A stretch of 64,000 bases of DNA from Shimia marina (GTDB lineage: Bacteria > Pseudomonadota > Alphaproteobacteria > Rhodobacterales > Rhodobacteraceae). The position numbers and the translations under genes are program-made. This document shows, piece after piece, positions 26,184 through 35,757 of the stretch. The notes beneath the pieces are model-generated. The model was not told where the DNA came from and did not search any database. It saw nothing but the letters and a program-made list of their open reading frames with translations. The number at the start of each line of letters is the position of its first letter. The first letter of the stretch is position 1. The stretch covers positions 259,224 through 323,223 of the forward strand of contig NZ_CYPW01000006.1 of assembly GCF_001458175.1 (NCBI RefSeq). The letters are read 5' to 3'.

Positions 26184-27398
26184 TTATTGCGCAGGCACGG
26201 CAGCCCGTGTGCCCTCGCGCCGCATATGTTTGCTGTTCAGTTTCAGAACCAGCCAGATCATCGTCACCTGCATCCCAACGGCCACCGCAGAAATGAGCAG
26301 ATAGATCAAAGAAAACTTCTCCACGAGACCGCTCGCCACAAGCCCTTTGTTGAGCCAGAAATGCAGCATCACCGAGAGGGCAACCCCAGGACAAACCAGC
26401 GCATAAGACCCAGCGGACAGACCAGGCCCCGTCACAAATTTGGAAACATAGCCAAACCTGCGCAGCACAGTCAGCCCAAGCGCCAGAATGGCAAGCTGCA
26501 CCATCAGCAACGTGGTCAGCAACGACAGCGTTTCGCCTGCGCCACCGTGCACGTCAAAATGCACATGCAGGCCATGGCTCTGACGCAGCCAGGCGATTGT
26601 GACAACGGTGATCAGCGGCACGATCACCAAAAGCGTTGGCGCAGATTCGGCTGACGCCCCATGTTCCATCATCGCGCGCAATCCAAGGATCACATTGGCC
26701 ACCGCCAACAGCAGCGCAACAACGATGAAAAAGCTAGACAGGATAAAAGAAACCCCCACCGTCAGCGCGACCGAGCTCATCGCTGCCGGAGCGGCCATGC
26801 CCACCCCAACCATTGCAAATGCAAAAGCCGGAAGGACCTGTGCAAAACTGTTATTTGTCGAGCAGTCAAATCCCCCCTTGATCAGCACACGACCAAAGAA
26901 GTCGCGCATGATCAAAAGCCCATATCCTCCGATCAGCAAAAAGGCGACCATCGCCATGGGGAAGAGGAACTCCACCACAGTCCACAGCCCGGGGACAAAG
27001 ACCAACCCAAGGATAAATCCTCCATTCACCACCATGGCCAGAGCAAGTGGGATGGCCATCAGCTGCGTTTCGGCGTTGGATCTGCGCAAAGCGTCATAGG
27101 CTTCGGACAGGCGGAAAGCTGACAGGCTGCGCAGATTCCAGATCAACGATTTGATCAACAAGACCGCAAATCCAGCAATGCCCAGCATCGCAACAACAAT
27201 CGCAACTTTCAAAGCCAGCGGACCATCACCAAAGGCGGCCATGATGTCTTCAAATATCGGGACGGGCTGGTTTGGATGTGGCACCCAGAACATCATAAAC
27301 ATGAAAAACGTCACCATCAGGCCACCCGCTCCGAGGGTTGCCAAAAAATACAAAGGTGAATACGGCGGGCGCTCTTGCAGCGATGCGGGTTGTGTCAT
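26184..27398 (-). CDS. Ten-helix membrane protein, TsoY/TDT-like
   Basis: Inner-membrane protein of 404 residues with about ten hydrophobic segments. The N-terminus (YSPLYFLATLGAGGLMVTFF, then FWVPHP) resembles proteins annotated as the TsoY (seleno)protein family, distantly like tellurite-resistance/dicarboxylate (TDT) transporters. A conserved-looking cysteine lies in GGFDCSTNNSFAQ near residue 178, where I believe relatives may carry selenocysteine. An upstream extension to 27464 was rejected because AAAGGA lies just before the ATG at 27396-27398. The family name is from memory and function is unknown. Confidence 0.6.
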   Translation of the reverse strand: MTQPASLQERPPYSPLYFLATLGAGGLMVTFFMFMMFWVPHPNQPVPIFEDIMAAFGDGPLALKVAIVVAMLGIAGFAVLLIKSLIWNLRSLSAFRLSEAYDALRRSNAETQLMAIPLALAMVVNGGFILGLVFVPGLWTVVEFLFPMAMVAFLLIGGYGLLIMRDFFGRVLIKGGFDCSTNNSFAQVLPAFAFAMVGVGMAAPAAMSSVALTVGVSFILSSFFIVVALLLAVANVILGLRAMMEHGASAESAPTLLVIVPLITVVTIAWLRQSHGLHVHFDVHGGAGETLSLLTTLLMVQLAILALGLTVLRRFGYVSKFVTGPGLSAGSYALVCPGVALSVMLHFWLNKGLVASGLVEKFSLIYLLISAVAVGMQVTMIWLVLKLNSKHMRREGTRAAVPAQ

Positions 27399-27828
27399 GG
27401 CATTTCCTTTAACATTCCAAAATAGGAATATGAATTTCAGCCCTCGCACCTTGACCCAAATCAATACACATTCGAATTAATGAATGCTTTTGGCGTAAAT
27501 TCTGGCAAAACTGTGGCGCGCGACTTTCCACGGCTCATGGATAGAATCGCGTTACGCTGAAAGACAAATAGGCCCTCAAACTCCGATAGAAGCCTGAAAA
27601 ACATGCACCTTCTTGAAGCTTTCATTGATGCAATCGCGCACCAGTCTCCCTGCTGCAACGAGGAAACTCCGTGAAATTCCAAACAAATCCTTGAGACCAC
27701 GCCACAACCAATGCCACAATAAGGCATAAATGAGGCACTCCGCCCCAAGGCGGGATCAAGTTGGAACAAGATCGCGGGTTCGTCAGAGACCACATAATCG
27801 CGGCATCCGGTTTGAAAGGGTTAGAGCA
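27399..27828. other. 430-bp divergent gap, no supported gene
   Basis: This lies between the TsoY-like gene and the plus-strand membrane protein. It is AT-richer than the surroundings and likely contains both promoters. A 110-codon minus frame (27461-27793) has five cysteines and no domain or ribosome-binding site I recognise, so I do not call it a gene; it could be a remnant. Confidence 0.45.
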
Positions 27829-28674
27829 GTGATAGGCAAAATCATTGGCGCGGGCACGCGTGCAAGTCTTGTGGCGTTGTTATTTGCGCTTCCCGCTGTG
27901 GTACTGCCCTCTGTCAGCGCTGACGCCATTCAGATCATGCTGCTCTTTGCCCTGTTTTCAGCATGCCTCGTCTTCATCGAATATGCCACCAGCGCACCTT
28001 CCATTCTGGAATTTCGCTACGCGCCGCCCTTCAACCGCCTGCGCTTTCTGGCGATTTTCTTCACGGTCTTTGCCCTCTCAGTGATCGCACGCGGAGAGCT
28101 GGCCCCAAATGCCTTCACGGCTTTCTTACATGCGCTTGGCATCATTGTGGGAGATGTGATCGACTTCCCCTATTCACCTGTGCGCCTGATGGTGATCATG
28201 CTGCCAGAGAACGCCACGCCAGAGCTGATCCGCGAAGTGCGCACGGCCTCCGGCCTCAGCTACCTGATTTCTATGATCACTTTGGCGGTGTTTTATTTCT
28301 TCGTGCGCATTCTCGAATGGCCCGCCCGCAATGGGGCCTTTAACGTCTGGGTCAATCTCCCGCTCTTTGATCCGACGGCTGGCGGTGATGTGCTGCCACG
28401 CCTGCAACGGGATGGCCGCCTTAACATTGCGTTAGGATTTCTTATGCCATTCTTAATCCCGGCGATCATTCAGATGATGTCGGACCTGATTGATCCCATC
28501 TATCTGTCTGATCCTTTGACAATGATCTGGACAATCAGCGCATGGGCTTTCATTCCGGCCAGCATGATCATGCGCGGCATGGCAATGACCCGCGTCGCCA
28601 CAATGATCGACGAAAACCGCCGTCGCGCTTATGCGGCGTCACGCGGCATGCATCCAGCCTCTTCCACGGCCTGA
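27829..28674 (+). CDS. Uncharacterised multi-pass membrane protein
   Basis: Product of 281 residues if started at the GTG at 27829, which follows GAAAGGGTTAGAG. The frame is open from 27730, but that stretch is Arg-rich and lacks a ribosome-binding site. Hydrophobic segments lie near 9-28, 30-52, 70-88, 100-115, 150-170 and 205-260. A distinctive patch reads DFPYSPVRLMVIMLPENATP. I do not recognise a named family. The next gene begins inside its 3' end, and the pair lies between leuCD and leuB. Confidence 0.7.
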   Translation: MIGKIIGAGTRASLVALLFALPAVVLPSVSADAIQIMLLFALFSACLVFIEYATSAPSILEFRYAPPFNRLRFLAIFFTVFALSVIARGELAPNAFTAFLHALGIIVGDVIDFPYSPVRLMVIMLPENATPELIREVRTASGLSYLISMITLAVFYFFVRILEWPARNGAFNVWVNLPLFDPTAGGDVLPRLQRDGRLNIALGFLMPFLIPAIIQMMSDLIDPIYLSDPLTMIWTISAWAFIPASMIMRGMAMTRVATMIDENRRRAYAASRGMHPASSTA

Positions 28675-29696
28675 TTGTCCTGCTGGCCCTCTTCTGGGCG
28701 GCCACGCAGCTACAAGCGCAGACTTTGCGGATCGCCACCTATGACGTGGAATTGTCACGCAAGGGCCCCGGTCTCATGCTGCGCGACATTCAGCGTGGCA
28801 CACCGCAAGTGCAGGCCATCACGCAAGTTGTCGACCACATCGCGCCAGACATTCTCTTTTTGCAAGGCGTCGATTACGACGCCGACTTGCTTGGCCTGAC
28901 CGCCCTGCGCGACCACTTCGCAACACAGGGCATAATATACCCGCATCTCTTTGCCCTGCCCCCCAACACCGGCCTACCAACGGACGTGGATCTGAATGGG
29001 GATGGCATCCGTCACCGCGCAGCAGACGCACAGGGATACGGCAAATTCCGAGGCGCGGGGGGCATGGCCCTCTTGTCAAAATGGCCCATTACCCTGCAAC
29101 GGGACTTCACCACGCTGCTCTGGAAAGAGATGCCTGACGCTCAATTGCCCAGCCTGAATGGTGCCCCTTTCCCCTCCCAAGAAGCGCAAGACATCCAGAG
29201 GCTCTCCTCCACCGGCCATTGGGTTGTGACCGTCACGGCCCCCGACGGCCCCATCTCGCTCCTGCTGTTTGCCGCCGGTCCCCCCGTCTTTGACGGCCCC
29301 GAGGATCGCAATGGACTGCGCAACGCAGATGAAATCCGGCTCTGGGCGCAATTTCTTGACGGCAAACTCGGACCACTGCCAGACACACCGCTGGTCTTGC
29401 TGGGAGGTGCAAACCTCGATCCCACCTATGGCGAAGGCCGTCACGCCGCCATTCACGCCCTCCTCACACATCCGCGCCTGCAAGACCCCCTCGCCACCGC
29501 GGGTCCAACAGTGGATTGGCGGGATCCCACTCCGGGCGATCTGCGTGTGGACTACCTCTTGCCAAGCCGTGACATCACCGTGTCCAAAGCCGGTGTTTTC
29601 TGGCCCAAGCCCCCCGCACCGCTCTCAGAGCGCCTGTCCGTCAACGGGACAATTGCCAGCCGTCATCACATCGTTTGGGCGGACATCCAATTTTGA
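28542..29696 (+). CDS. Endonuclease/exonuclease/phosphatase-fold protein, exported
   Basis: EEP-fold hydrolase of the DNase I/phosphatase superfamily. Expected segments appear as DILFLQGVDYD, GGANLDPTYGEGRHAAIHALL, TVDWRDPTPGDLRVDYLLPS and SRHHIVWADI. The usual catalytic Glu (QE) and GDFN are changed to QG and GGAN, so activity is uncertain, although the family may simply vary. A signal-like helix (LIVLLALFWAATQLQAQ) lies at residues 44-60. The only in-frame ATG is 28542, deep inside the previous gene; CTG 28671 would remove the charged N-region. The true start is unresolved. Confidence 0.75.
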   Translation: MGFHSGQHDHARHGNDPRRHNDRRKPPSRLCGVTRHASSLFHGLIVLLALFWAATQLQAQTLRIATYDVELSRKGPGLMLRDIQRGTPQVQAITQVVDHIAPDILFLQGVDYDADLLGLTALRDHFATQGIIYPHLFALPPNTGLPTDVDLNGDGIRHRAADAQGYGKFRGAGGMALLSKWPITLQRDFTTLLWKEMPDAQLPSLNGAPFPSQEAQDIQRLSSTGHWVVTVTAPDGPISLLLFAAGPPVFDGPEDRNGLRNADEIRLWAQFLDGKLGPLPDTPLVLLGGANLDPTYGEGRHAAIHALLTHPRLQDPLATAGPTVDWRDPTPGDLRVDYLLPSRDITVSKAGVFWPKPPAPLSERLSVNGTIASRHHIVWADIQF

Positions 29697-29787
29697 GGAA
29701 GCCCCGCGTCAAACCCCCTTGTTTCTTGATCTTTGCCCGCTCACTCGCTAACCCGTAGCCAACCAATTTGATCAAGGACGGACCCCC

Positions 29788-30891
29788 ATGAGCAACCCTT
29801 CGCTTCTCATCCTCGCCGGTGACGGCATCGGCCCCGAAGTCATGACCGAAGTGCAGCGCATTATCGGCTGGTTTGGCGACAAGCGCGGCTTGAAATTTGA
29901 CGTGAGCGAAGATCTCGTGGGCGGTGCGGCCTATGACAAACACGGCGTGCCGCTGCATGACGACACGATGGCCAAAGCACAGGAAGTGGACGCGGTTCTG
30001 CTCGGTGCCGTGGGCGGGCCAAAATACGACGATCTGGATTTTTCTGTGAAACCAGAGCGCGGCCTGCTGCGCCTGCGCAAAGAGATGGATCTGTTTGCCA
30101 ACCTGCGCCCGGCGCAATGCTTTGACGCGCTGGCGGATTTCTCCTCCCTGAAAACTCACATCGTCTCCGGCCTCGACATCATGATCGTGCGCGAGCTCAC
30201 TGGCGGTGTCTACTTCGGCGAGCCACGCGGCATCTTCGAAGAAGGCAACGAGCGTGTGGGCATCAACACCCAGCGCTACACCGAAAGCGAGATTGAACGC
30301 GGCGCACGCGCAGCGTTTGAGCTGGCGATGGTGCGCGACAAACGTCTCTGCTCCATGGAAAAAGCCAATGTGATGGAAAGCGGCATCCTGTGGCGTGAGG
30401 TGGTCAACGAAGTGGCCAAAGACTACCCGGAAGTCGAACTTTCCCACATGTATGCCGACAACGGCGCGATGCAGCTGGTGCGCGCGCCCAAGCAGTTTGA
30501 CGTGATCTACACCGACAACCTGTTTGGCGACATCCTGTCTGATTGTGCTGCAATGCTGACCGGCTCTCTGGGCATGCTGCCTTCCGCCTCCCTTGGCGCG
30601 CCAATGGACAACGGTCGCCCGAAGGCGCTTTATGAGCCGGTACACGGTTCCGCACCCGACATCGCAGGTCAAGGCAAAGCCAACCCCTGTGCCTGTGTGC
30701 TCTCCTTCGCGATGGCGCTGCGCTATTCCTTCAACGAAGGCGCGGAAGCGGATCGTCTGGAAGCGGCCGTGGAAAAAGTATTGGCCGACGGCGTGCGCAC
30801 CGCAGATTTGATGCAATCCGAAGGCGAAACCCCTGTCTCCACATCCGAGATGGGTGACGCCCTTCTGGCCGCACTGGACGCCAGCCTGTAA
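29788..30891 (+). CDS. leuB: 3-isopropylmalate dehydrogenase
   Basis: NAD-dependent oxidative decarboxylase for the third leucine-specific step. [12 protein letters not shown] opens the protein; the substrate-binding region shows [32 protein letters not shown] and the metal-binding [32 protein letters not shown] binds NAD. The 367-residue length is standard. AAGGACGG precedes the ATG. It lies 4.2 kb after leuD with three plus-strand genes and one minus-strand gene between, so it probably has its own promoter. Confidence 0.98.
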   Translation: MSNPSLLILAGDGIGPEVMTEVQRIIGWFGDKRGLKFDVSEDLVGGAAYDKHGVPLHDDTMAKAQEVDAVLLGAVGGPKYDDLDFSVKPERGLLRLRKEMDLFANLRPAQCFDALADFSSLKTHIVSGLDIMIVRELTGGVYFGEPRGIFEEGNERVGINTQRYTESEIERGARAAFELAMVRDKRLCSMEKANVMESGILWREVVNEVAKDYPEVELSHMYADNGAMQLVRAPKQFDVIYTDNLFGDILSDCAAMLTGSLGMLPSASLGAPMDNGRPKALYEPVHGSAPDIAGQGKANPCACVLSFAMALRYSFNEGAEADRLEAAVEKVLADGVRTADLMQSEGETPVSTSEMGDALLAALDASL

Positions 30892-30909
30892 GGCAAATCC
30901 ACAATACAG

Positions 30910-30944
30910 AAAAAAGGCACCTTTTTTGCAAAGGTGCCTTTTTT
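30910..30944. terminator. Bidirectional terminator after leuB
   Basis: AAAAAAGGCACCTTT pairs with AAAGGTGCCTTTTTT across a 5-base loop, giving an A run on one side and a T run on the other. It lies 18 bp after the leuB stop and 20 bp after the convergent lrp-like stop, so it can serve both. Confidence 0.92.
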
Positions 30945-30963
30945 ATTGCTACGGCACGGCCCG

Positions 30964-31407
30964 CTAAAAAGGCGGTGGACGCATGCGAACAGGGCTCGAT
31001 TTCACCACCGAAGTGTGGGTTGTCGCCATACGGCTGAAGCGCTCCAGCAATGGATCAAGCTCTTCAATGGTTTTGAGCAGGATACGAGCCACAAACCCGT
31101 CCTCTCCGGTCACCTTATCACACTGTACAATCCGCTCTGTGAGCTGAATTTCTTGCTCCAGAATATGACGCTTACCAGGCAAGGGACGAAATCTTACCAC
31201 CGCTTCCAGCGTATACCCTAAAGCAGTTGGCGCCAGTTCCACAGTAAACCCCTGAACAACACCCAAGTCCTGCAAGCGGCGCACGCGATCCCGCACGGTT
31301 GGTGCAGACACTCCCGCCTCTTCTGCCAACTCCTTCCAGCTCACACGCGCGTCTTGCAGCAAGGCCTTCAGGATCTGACGATCCAACATATCCAAGCCAT
31401 TTTCCAT
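30964..31407 (-). CDS. Lrp/AsnC-family transcriptional regulator
   Basis: Feast-famine regulator of 147 residues. The helix-turn-helix (about 8-55) reads LDRQILKALLQDARVSWKEL and VSAPTVRDRVRRLQDLGVV; the C-terminal ligand-binding (RAM) domain follows, with VTGEDGFVARILLKTIEELD. I chose the ATG giving MENGLDMLDRQ; a second ATG 18 bases later is also possible, and the frame upstream lacks family sequence. It is divergent from a LysE exporter 118 bp away, the classic arrangement for an amino-acid-responsive activator of export. Confidence 0.9.
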   Translation of the reverse strand: MENGLDMLDRQILKALLQDARVSWKELAEEAGVSAPTVRDRVRRLQDLGVVQGFTVELAPTALGYTLEAVVRFRPLPGKRHILEQEIQLTERIVQCDKVTGEDGFVARILLKTIEELDPLLERFSRMATTHTSVVKSSPVRMRPPPF

Positions 31408-31525
31408 TCTGTTACACATACGCCAACTCATCCACGAAATCAAAAATCCATACTGCACTTTACCTTACAAAACACGGACACAGATCCAATTCACCCCCCT
31501 ATTCTTTGCACAAAAAGGGGGTCTT

Positions 31526-32143
31526 ATGACTTGGGAAATATGGATGTCATTTGCTTGGGTATCTGCGGCAAACATTGTCACACCCGGACCGGCAAACATG
31601 AACACACTGCGCCGCGCCGTTCAACTCGGGGGATGGCAAGTGATCCCTACGATCATGGGCAATGCTCTAGGGCTGGCAATCGGTGGCTTCATTACGGCCT
31701 ACGGCGTTGCCGCATTGGTATTGTCATCACCGCCACTGTGGGCACTGCTAAATTACACAGGTGTGGCCTATCTCGTCTGGCTGGGTCTCAAATTGCTGTG
31801 CGCTCCCAGAGATGCAGACCTGCGAGAGGACAATGTAAGCACGCAAATGCCCCGCAAACTCTTTATAGAAGGCCTGCTTTTGGCTCTCACAAACCCCAAA
31901 GCGCTTTTATTTTATGTCGCGCTTTTCCCACAGGTCATGCAGCCCATCTCACCAGTCGGCCCTCAGGCGGCACTGCTTGTCAGCACATACTGTGGCCTCT
32001 CCATAATGTCACTCAGTCTTTACGCTACATTTGCCAACAGTCTGCGCGCTTTTTTTGCCACCCCCACTCATTATCAAAGGTTCCGACAAGGTTCAGGTGT
32101 GATTTTAATCACCTTCGCTCTCAACCTTGTTTCTTGGGCATAG
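31526..32143 (+). CDS. LysE-family amino-acid exporter
   Basis: Inner-membrane exporter of 205 residues with about six hydrophobic segments. The family motif around the first helix reads NIVTPGPANMNTLRRAVQLG, and NPKALLFYVALFPQ lies at about 122-135. AAGGGGG sits 4 bases before the ATG. The divergent Lrp-type gene probably controls it. The exported amino acid or homoserine-like compound cannot be read from sequence. Confidence 0.9.
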   Translation: MTWEIWMSFAWVSAANIVTPGPANMNTLRRAVQLGGWQVIPTIMGNALGLAIGGFITAYGVAALVLSSPPLWALLNYTGVAYLVWLGLKLLCAPRDADLREDNVSTQMPRKLFIEGLLLALTNPKALLFYVALFPQVMQPISPVGPQAALLVSTYCGLSIMSLSLYATFANSLRAFFATPTHYQRFRQGSGVILITFALNLVSWA

Positions 32144-32186
32144 AACCAAGCCCTAAAGTGCCTCACTAAAAATCAGCGCGGCCGTC

Positions 32187-32849
32187 CTACCGTATCGATG
32201 GCCGCGGATTTTTGCGCCCGTGGCTGTAGATCGACTTGACGCTCCATTCCACCGCACGGCGCATCGCTTTGCCAAGCGCCGTGTCAAAAGCCTGCACGAT
32301 ATCATCCATGTCATCACTCGGAGAGCTCGCAATACGCTCAAAAGTCTTGGAGCCGATAATATGGTCGTCAAAGGCATCCACGATCTTGATGTTGAGCATC
32401 ACATGCACCTCAAGCGCCTGGCTCTCGCTGTCCGCTTTCGGCAGGCGCGCCTGAAATTCGCGCAGGTCCGTCACGATCATGTAGTCCGGGCGCAGCCCCA
32501 CAGAAGAGCGTCCAACAGCAGAGACCCTATCGCTGTTTTCAAAGCTCTCAATCAACAGCGTCTGAAGCATGACAGGTGCCCGATCCACCCAGCGCGCACG
32601 CGGCAGATATTCAAACCGATAAGGCGTCGGCTGCACCGCCACCTGATCAGTGTTCACCGCAGAAGACGCCGTTGGTTCTTCGACAGAAATCTGCTGGCTC
32701 AAACGGGGCAGCTTGCTGTCAAAGGTGCTCTTGGGGGTGAGCGTATAAAGGTCCGTTGGCGCCGTGGCCCGGTTGATCGTGCCGATTCCAGTGCATCCAG
32801 ACACTGCCAAAGCCCCGGCCAGAAAAACAAAAGACATCCATCTCATCAT
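32187..32849 (-). CDS. ABC transporter auxiliary lipoprotein (ABC_trans_aux/PqiC-like)
   Basis: Lipoprotein of 220 residues. A signal peptide ends in the lipobox AVSGC, so Cys19 is lipidated. The rest fits the ABC_trans_aux family, which forms outer-membrane or periplasmic parts of MCE lipid transport systems: ISVEEPTASSAVNTDQVAVQ, YLPRARWVDRAPVMLQTLL and the late FERIASSPSDDMDDIVQAFD. It is the last gene of the Mla-type operon, overlapping the MCE gene by 4 bp (ATGA). Confidence 0.87.
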   Translation of the reverse strand: MMRWMSFVFLAGALAVSGCTGIGTINRATAPTDLYTLTPKSTFDSKLPRLSQQISVEEPTASSAVNTDQVAVQPTPYRFEYLPRARWVDRAPVMLQTLLIESFENSDRVSAVGRSSVGLRPDYMIVTDLREFQARLPKADSESQALEVHVMLNIKIVDAFDDHIIGSKTFERIASSPSDDMDDIVQAFDTALGKAMRRAVEWSVKSIYSHGRKNPRPSIR

Positions 32850-34960
32850 CGGCTGAACTCCGAGCCTTGCGTACCTAAGAGAAAGCGCGCCGGATCCCGG
32901 CGGATGCGCTCCACCAGCCGATCCAGATTGCGCACGAGGAACCGCGCCTCTTCAACGAAACGCACGGTCTCCGGCAGCCCCAGACGCAGAAACTCTGACA
33001 TCTGCCGTTCATTCTGCGTGACCACCGTTTCCACCGTCCCAATCAGATTGGAGGCCGAGGCCGAGGCCGCGCGCACGTCACTGGCCGCCACCTCAATATC
33101 ACCGGTCACACTGTCCACCGCTGTGGCCACAGCCGCCACCGCACCGCCAATATCGTCAACAATCTGATCCACATCTTCATCCAGAATGCGGTTCACGCCG
33201 CTGAAGGTCTCTCCCGCCGTCGACAGGGTGACATCCGCAGCTTCCATTGCTTGGTAGATGGCTTCCAAAGTCGCATTAGAGCGCTGAAACGTATCTGTGG
33301 CCGCCAGCAACGCGGCGCTGCCCTGCTCTGAAAGCACATCTAGATCGCCCTTGGCACTTACTGCCAGCGCGTCAATGTTGCCGATCATATCATTGGCAGA
33401 CTGCGCCGCGGCACTGATGTCTGCCACCACCGAAGGCAGGTTTTCATCCACCGTGCTGCGAATGGTATCGAGCGCCGCACGCGCGCTTTCTGCTGCCGCC
33501 TCCGCATCCGCTACAAACTCCGTGCCCCCCCCTTCGATCAACAGGGTCACGCTGTCTGCGGTGGCATCCAATGAGCGCATCATCTCGTCGGTCAACTCAA
33601 GTGTTTCATTGAACTCCGCCAGCGTGCCGCGCGCCTCAACCAGGCGCGCCGTGGCCGTTTCAAGCATCTCCGCCCCCTGCGCGGTCAGAGCCTGCACACC
33701 GCTTTCAATCGACACCAGCGTGTCATTTGCCTGATCCACCAGTGGAGACACCTTTGTAGTCGCCAGCGTGCGCACGTTGCTCAGGGTCTCTGTGGCCTCT
33801 GTGGCCAGAGGCTGAATATCCGCCGTCATCAGCGTCGTGGCCGTATCAGATGCCGTGCGCACCGCATTCAAGGTCTGCGTCGCCGCATCGGTGGCCGTTT
33901 CAAAGGAGGCAATCGCCGCCTCCGACTGCGCCACCCGCGCCTGCACCTGCGCCCCCACATCCTCATAGCGCGCCATGAGGCCAGAGGCATCCGTGCCCAC
34001 CTGCGCCACCTGCGTCTCAATCACCTCAGCTGTGTCCTGCACCTGTTGCACAAGGGCCGGCAGACGCTCTTCGATCAAAGCCTGCGCCGATTGTATCGCC
34101 GACAGAGCCGAAGGCTCCAGAACCGTCACCACATTTTCCAGCGCGGCGGCGGCATCCGCCCCTCGGGTGATAAAATCCTTCAACTCCTGCTGCATCAGCC
34201 CGTCCGCAGTGGCAAAGGCGCTTTCCGCATTGGTCAAAGTGCCCTCTGTCCGCTCGGCGGCCTCCTTGATGGACCCCAGCGCAGATGTGGCTTCCTCCAG
34301 GGTGACTTCCGCCGTATCTGACAGCTGCTCCAAGCGCCCGGTAAAGGCGGCGATCTCCCGCGCCGCGCTGCCCACATCATCGGAGAGTTCTTCAAACTCC
34401 GCCAGCGTCCGATCCAACCGGCCTGAAGCGCTGGCAAGATTGCCAAGCAACTCATTCACCGCAGCGGTGTTTTCTGCACTGACAACACCTTGGAGGTTTT
34501 CCAGAAGGCCAATCGCCTTCTCCATCAACTCCGGCGCGCCTTCGACCACCGATTGCAGCGCGCTTTTTTCCGTGGTGATCTCCCCAAGCTCTGGCAAAGC
34601 CTGCGCCGTAGCGGATCCGCCGGACAAAGCCACAAAGCTCACCCCGGTCACCCCCTGCCCCTGCAGCTTGGCAATCGTATCGGTCTTCACCGGCGTATCC
34701 GCAGCCACCTCGATGCGCACCCGCACCTTTGACGGATCCGCGTCATCCAGCTCCAGCATCACTACCTGCCCAACGGGCAGACCGTTGTAGCGCACCGCGC
34801 CAGCGGTCCCCAATCCACTCACATTGTCAAAAAGCACATCATAATAAGCGTATTGCCGCTCCAGATCGATTTTGGCCAACCACAGCACAAAACCGAAGGA
34901 TCCGATCAACCCGACCAGCGCAAAGATCCCGATCAACAGGTAATTGGCCCGTGTCTCCAT
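32846..34960 (-). CDS. Long MCE-domain (MlaD-family) protein
   Basis: Membrane-anchored lipid-transport subunit of 704 residues. One N-terminal helix (about 7-28) anchors it; a single MCE domain (about 38-115) contains LFDNVSGLGTAGAVRYNGLP. The remaining 550 residues are Ala/Thr/Glu-rich amphipathic helix with repeated patterns such as TATRLVEAR and AEAAAESARAALDTIRSTVD, suggesting a long coiled or tubular periplasmic bridge rather than the short ring of E. coli MlaD. It starts 3 bp after the ATPase stop and overlaps the lipoprotein gene. Confidence 0.9.
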   Translation of the reverse strand: METRANYLLIGIFALVGLIGSFGFVLWLAKIDLERQYAYYDVLFDNVSGLGTAGAVRYNGLPVGQVVMLELDDADPSKVRVRIEVAADTPVKTDTIAKLQGQGVTGVSFVALSGGSATAQALPELGEITTEKSALQSVVEGAPELMEKAIGLLENLQGVVSAENTAAVNELLGNLASASGRLDRTLAEFEELSDDVGSAAREIAAFTGRLEQLSDTAEVTLEEATSALGSIKEAAERTEGTLTNAESAFATADGLMQQELKDFITRGADAAAALENVVTVLEPSALSAIQSAQALIEERLPALVQQVQDTAEVIETQVAQVGTDASGLMARYEDVGAQVQARVAQSEAAIASFETATDAATQTLNAVRTASDTATTLMTADIQPLATEATETLSNVRTLATTKVSPLVDQANDTLVSIESGVQALTAQGAEMLETATARLVEARGTLAEFNETLELTDEMMRSLDATADSVTLLIEGGGTEFVADAEAAAESARAALDTIRSTVDENLPSVVADISAAAQSANDMIGNIDALAVSAKGDLDVLSEQGSAALLAATDTFQRSNATLEAIYQAMEAADVTLSTAGETFSGVNRILDEDVDQIVDDIGGAVAAVATAVDSVTGDIEVAASDVRAASASASNLIGTVETVVTQNERQMSEFLRLGLPETVRFVEEARFLVRNLDRLVERIRRDPARFLLGTQGSEFSR

Positions 34961-34963
34961 GAC

Positions 34964-35755
34964 TTATTGGCTCCCGCTTTTCTTGACCTGCGCGGCCCGC
35001 GCCCTTGGGCCAGTGAAATATTCCTGCACCCAGGGATGATCGACATCTGTCATGGTTTCTATCGGACCTTCCACCAGAACGCGCTTTTCGGCAAGCACTG
35101 CAATACGATCACAAATGGCATACAGGCTGTCCAGATCATGTGTCACCATGAAAACCGTAATGCCCAAAGCGCGTTGCAATTCACCAATCAAATCATCGTA
35201 GGCTGCGGCTCCGATAGGATCGAGCCCGGCCGTCGGCTCATCCAAAAACACAATCTGCGGATCCAAGGCCAAAGCCCGCGCCAGCGCGGCACGCTTGCGC
35301 ATCCCCCCTGACAGCTCACTGGGCAGCTTATCACAGGCCAGATGCGGCAGACCAACAAGACTGATTTTGAGCCCCCCCAGCTCTTTCATCAGATTGGTGG
35401 ACAGCTTCAGGTGCTCCCGCATCGGAGCCATGACATTTTGCAGCACCGTCAGCGCAGAAAACAAAGCCCCATCCTGAAAGGCCACGCCCCAGCGTGTCTC
35501 CACCTGTCGCCGCTCTTCCTCTGGGGCCGTCAGAACATTCGTACCCAGCACTTCAATGCTGCCAGCAGCAGGCTGATTAAGGCCAACAATCGTGCGCAAC
35601 AGAACCGATTTGCCTGTCCCCGATCCTCCAACGATCCCCAAGACCTCGCCGCGCCAGACATCCAGATCCAGATTGTCATGCACCACCTGCGGGCCAAATT
35701 GATTGCGCAGACCCCGCACCTTGATCACCGCGTCCCGTTGGGATGTCTCCACCAT
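34964..35755 (-). CDS. Phospholipid-transport ABC ATPase (MlaF-like)
   Basis: ATP-binding subunit of the MCE/Mla system, 263 residues. Walker A reads GGSGTGKSVLL, the signature LSGGMRKRAALARALA, Walker B IVFLDEP and the switch histidine VTHD. The TAGLDPIGAAAYD region after Walker B is typical of MlaF. I chose the ATG at 35753-35755 with GGGGGTG upstream; a GTG six bases earlier overlaps the permease stop and is an alternative. Translation is probably coupled to the permease. Confidence 0.92.
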   Translation of the reverse strand: MVETSQRDAVIKVRGLRNQFGPQVVHDNLDLDVWRGEVLGIVGGSGTGKSVLLRTIVGLNQPAAGSIEVLGTNVLTAPEEERRQVETRWGVAFQDGALFSALTVLQNVMAPMREHLKLSTNLMKELGGLKISLVGLPHLACDKLPSELSGGMRKRAALARALALDPQIVFLDEPTAGLDPIGAAAYDDLIGELQRALGITVFMVTHDLDSLYAICDRIAVLAEKRVLVEGPIETMTDVDHPWVQEYFTGPRARAAQVKKSGSQ

Positions 35756-35757
35756 GC

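Noticed and set aside
27461..27793. 110-codon minus frame with five cysteines in the gap before the unknown membrane protein
   Set aside because: No ribosome-binding site, no domain, and it overlaps the likely promoters. It could be a remnant of a regulator, but I cannot show it.
29641..30816. 391-codon minus-strand frame opposite leuB
   Set aside because: leuB is full length with all NAD and metal-binding motifs; the reverse frame is a shadow.
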